DNA of 64,000 nucleotides, from the NCBI GenBank assembly GCA_943370295.1, contig CALRQL020000001.1, forward strand, positions 1-64,000, in the 5' to 3' direction. A program made the translations under genes and the position numbers. How positions within the stretch are numbered: the stretch's first letter is position 1; each line of letters begins with the position of its first letter. Origin of the DNA: SB11 sp943370295. GTDB lineage: Bacteria; Bacteroidota; Bacteroidia; UBA8524. The notes beneath the pieces are model-generated. The model ran no database searches and was not told the origin of the DNA. It saw nothing but the letters and a program-made list of their open reading frames with translations. This document shows, piece by piece, positions 63,620-64,000 of the stretch.

Positions 63620-64000
63620 ATGAAAAGAGTTATACCCGCTTTGCTTTTAGTTATTGGGATTGCGACGGCTGCCAGTGCGCAGCTTACAAAAAACTTTTCG
63701 ATTGTATCGGTGGCTAACAACGCTACGGTAAATTTAGAGGGTGATAAAGAAACCAAACTTTACCTTACTTGGACCAATGCTGATTTGAAGCAGCCGGGTA
63801 CGGTTATAAGATACTCTGTGCAATTGGACACCCCCGGTGGAGATTTCAGCAATCCGGTATTGATTATCGGTTCTACTTGCTGTGCCAGTTTTTTTGACGA
63901 TTCAACGATCAATATTAAGTACGGTTATCTGGCCGGTGAGTTGGAGGCTGCTATAAAAAGTAAACTGCAAAAAACATTCAAGATTGGCGAAACGGCTACT
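63620..64000 (+). CDS. Secreted protein, partial (3' end beyond window)
   Basis: The first 127 residues from ATG 63620 show a signal peptide (MKRVIPALLLVIGIATAASA) and then LYLTWTNADLKQPGTVIRYS followed by VQLDTPGGDFSNPVLIIG, which resembles the N-terminal Ig-like domain of SusE/SusF-type starch-binding proteins. No lipobox Cys is present. The gene is divergent from rpmH, with TATCTTTG at 63572-63579 as its likely -7 element inside the small palindrome ATCTTTGTGCAAAGAT. The SusE-like call is weak because only the start is seen. Confidence 0.65.
   Translation, partial: MKRVIPALLLVIGIATAASAQLTKNFSIVSVANNATVNLEGDKETKLYLTWTNADLKQPGTVIRYSVQLDTPGGDFSNPVLIIGSTCCASFFDDSTINIKYGYLAGELEAAIKSKLQKTFKIGETAT

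Overview
The window comes from a member of the phylum Bacteroidota, probably a free-living, gliding-type lineage near Chitinophagales/Sphingobacteriales. The evidence is an Oar-type TonB-dependent receptor, large secreted PKD-repeat proteins with type IX secretion (T9SS) sorting domains of both kinds (a gliding-motility C-terminal domain at 9.2-17.1 kb and a type A domain ending at 40.8 kb), many outer-membrane beta-barrels, Bacteroidota-style promoters (TTTG-N19-TAnnTTTG), weak ribosome binding sites, and the order rpmH-rnpA-yidD-S41 peptidase. No phage or transposase gene is present. The genus cannot be named from the sequence.

Layout. 0-2 kb: a leftward pair, a DUF2589 protein with an Ig-like tail and a truncated partner. 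2-17 kb: TonB receptor, acylphosphatase, the DUF3999/DUF2339 membrane pair and a 2,653-residue PKD protein. 17-31 kb: housekeeping genes (purM, rsgA, metF, tatA, gatA, lpxH) mixed with a VOC protein, a MarR regulator, a zinc-ribbon/RDD protein, a LUD protein, a TlpA-like thioredoxin and a LysM protein whose transglycosylase domain has lost its catalytic Glu. 31-41 kb: an ECF sigma operon with a membrane-anchored beta-barrel partner and a PKD lipoprotein, a GT-C-type membrane protein, two paralogous beta-barrels and a T9SS cargo protein. 41-49 kb: a 52-residue small protein, a PhoD-like phosphatase, two tandem copies of a non-coding repeat, an AT-rich two-reverse-transcriptase defence locus of DRT type 3 with a candidate ncRNA, htpG, and a second unrelated repeat array of 252-bp period. 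49-54 kb: DMT protein, acyl-CoA synthetase, tRNA with a CAT anticodon (probably Ile2) and a GmrSD-like DUF262/DUF1524 protein directly behind the tRNA. 54-64 kb: a TetR-SDR-metallohydrolase operon with two near-identical palindromic operators, a DUF3820 gene pair, rlmD, two orphan secreted proteins, the S41 peptidase, yidD, rnpA, rpmH and the start of a further secreted protein.

The most interesting locus is 43.2-46.8 kb. Two different reverse transcriptases, both with YVDD, are translated from overlapping genes. The short region after the second gene holds a run of alternating A and C in a hairpin loop, a second hairpin and a terminator. This is what a template-bearing ncRNA for a DRT3 system might look like. 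The locus is AT-rich and is bordered by a repeat family that also occurs about 38 kb away at 4.9 kb, which suggests acquired DNA. With the GmrSD-like gene it makes this stretch a small defence region inside otherwise ordinary chromosome.
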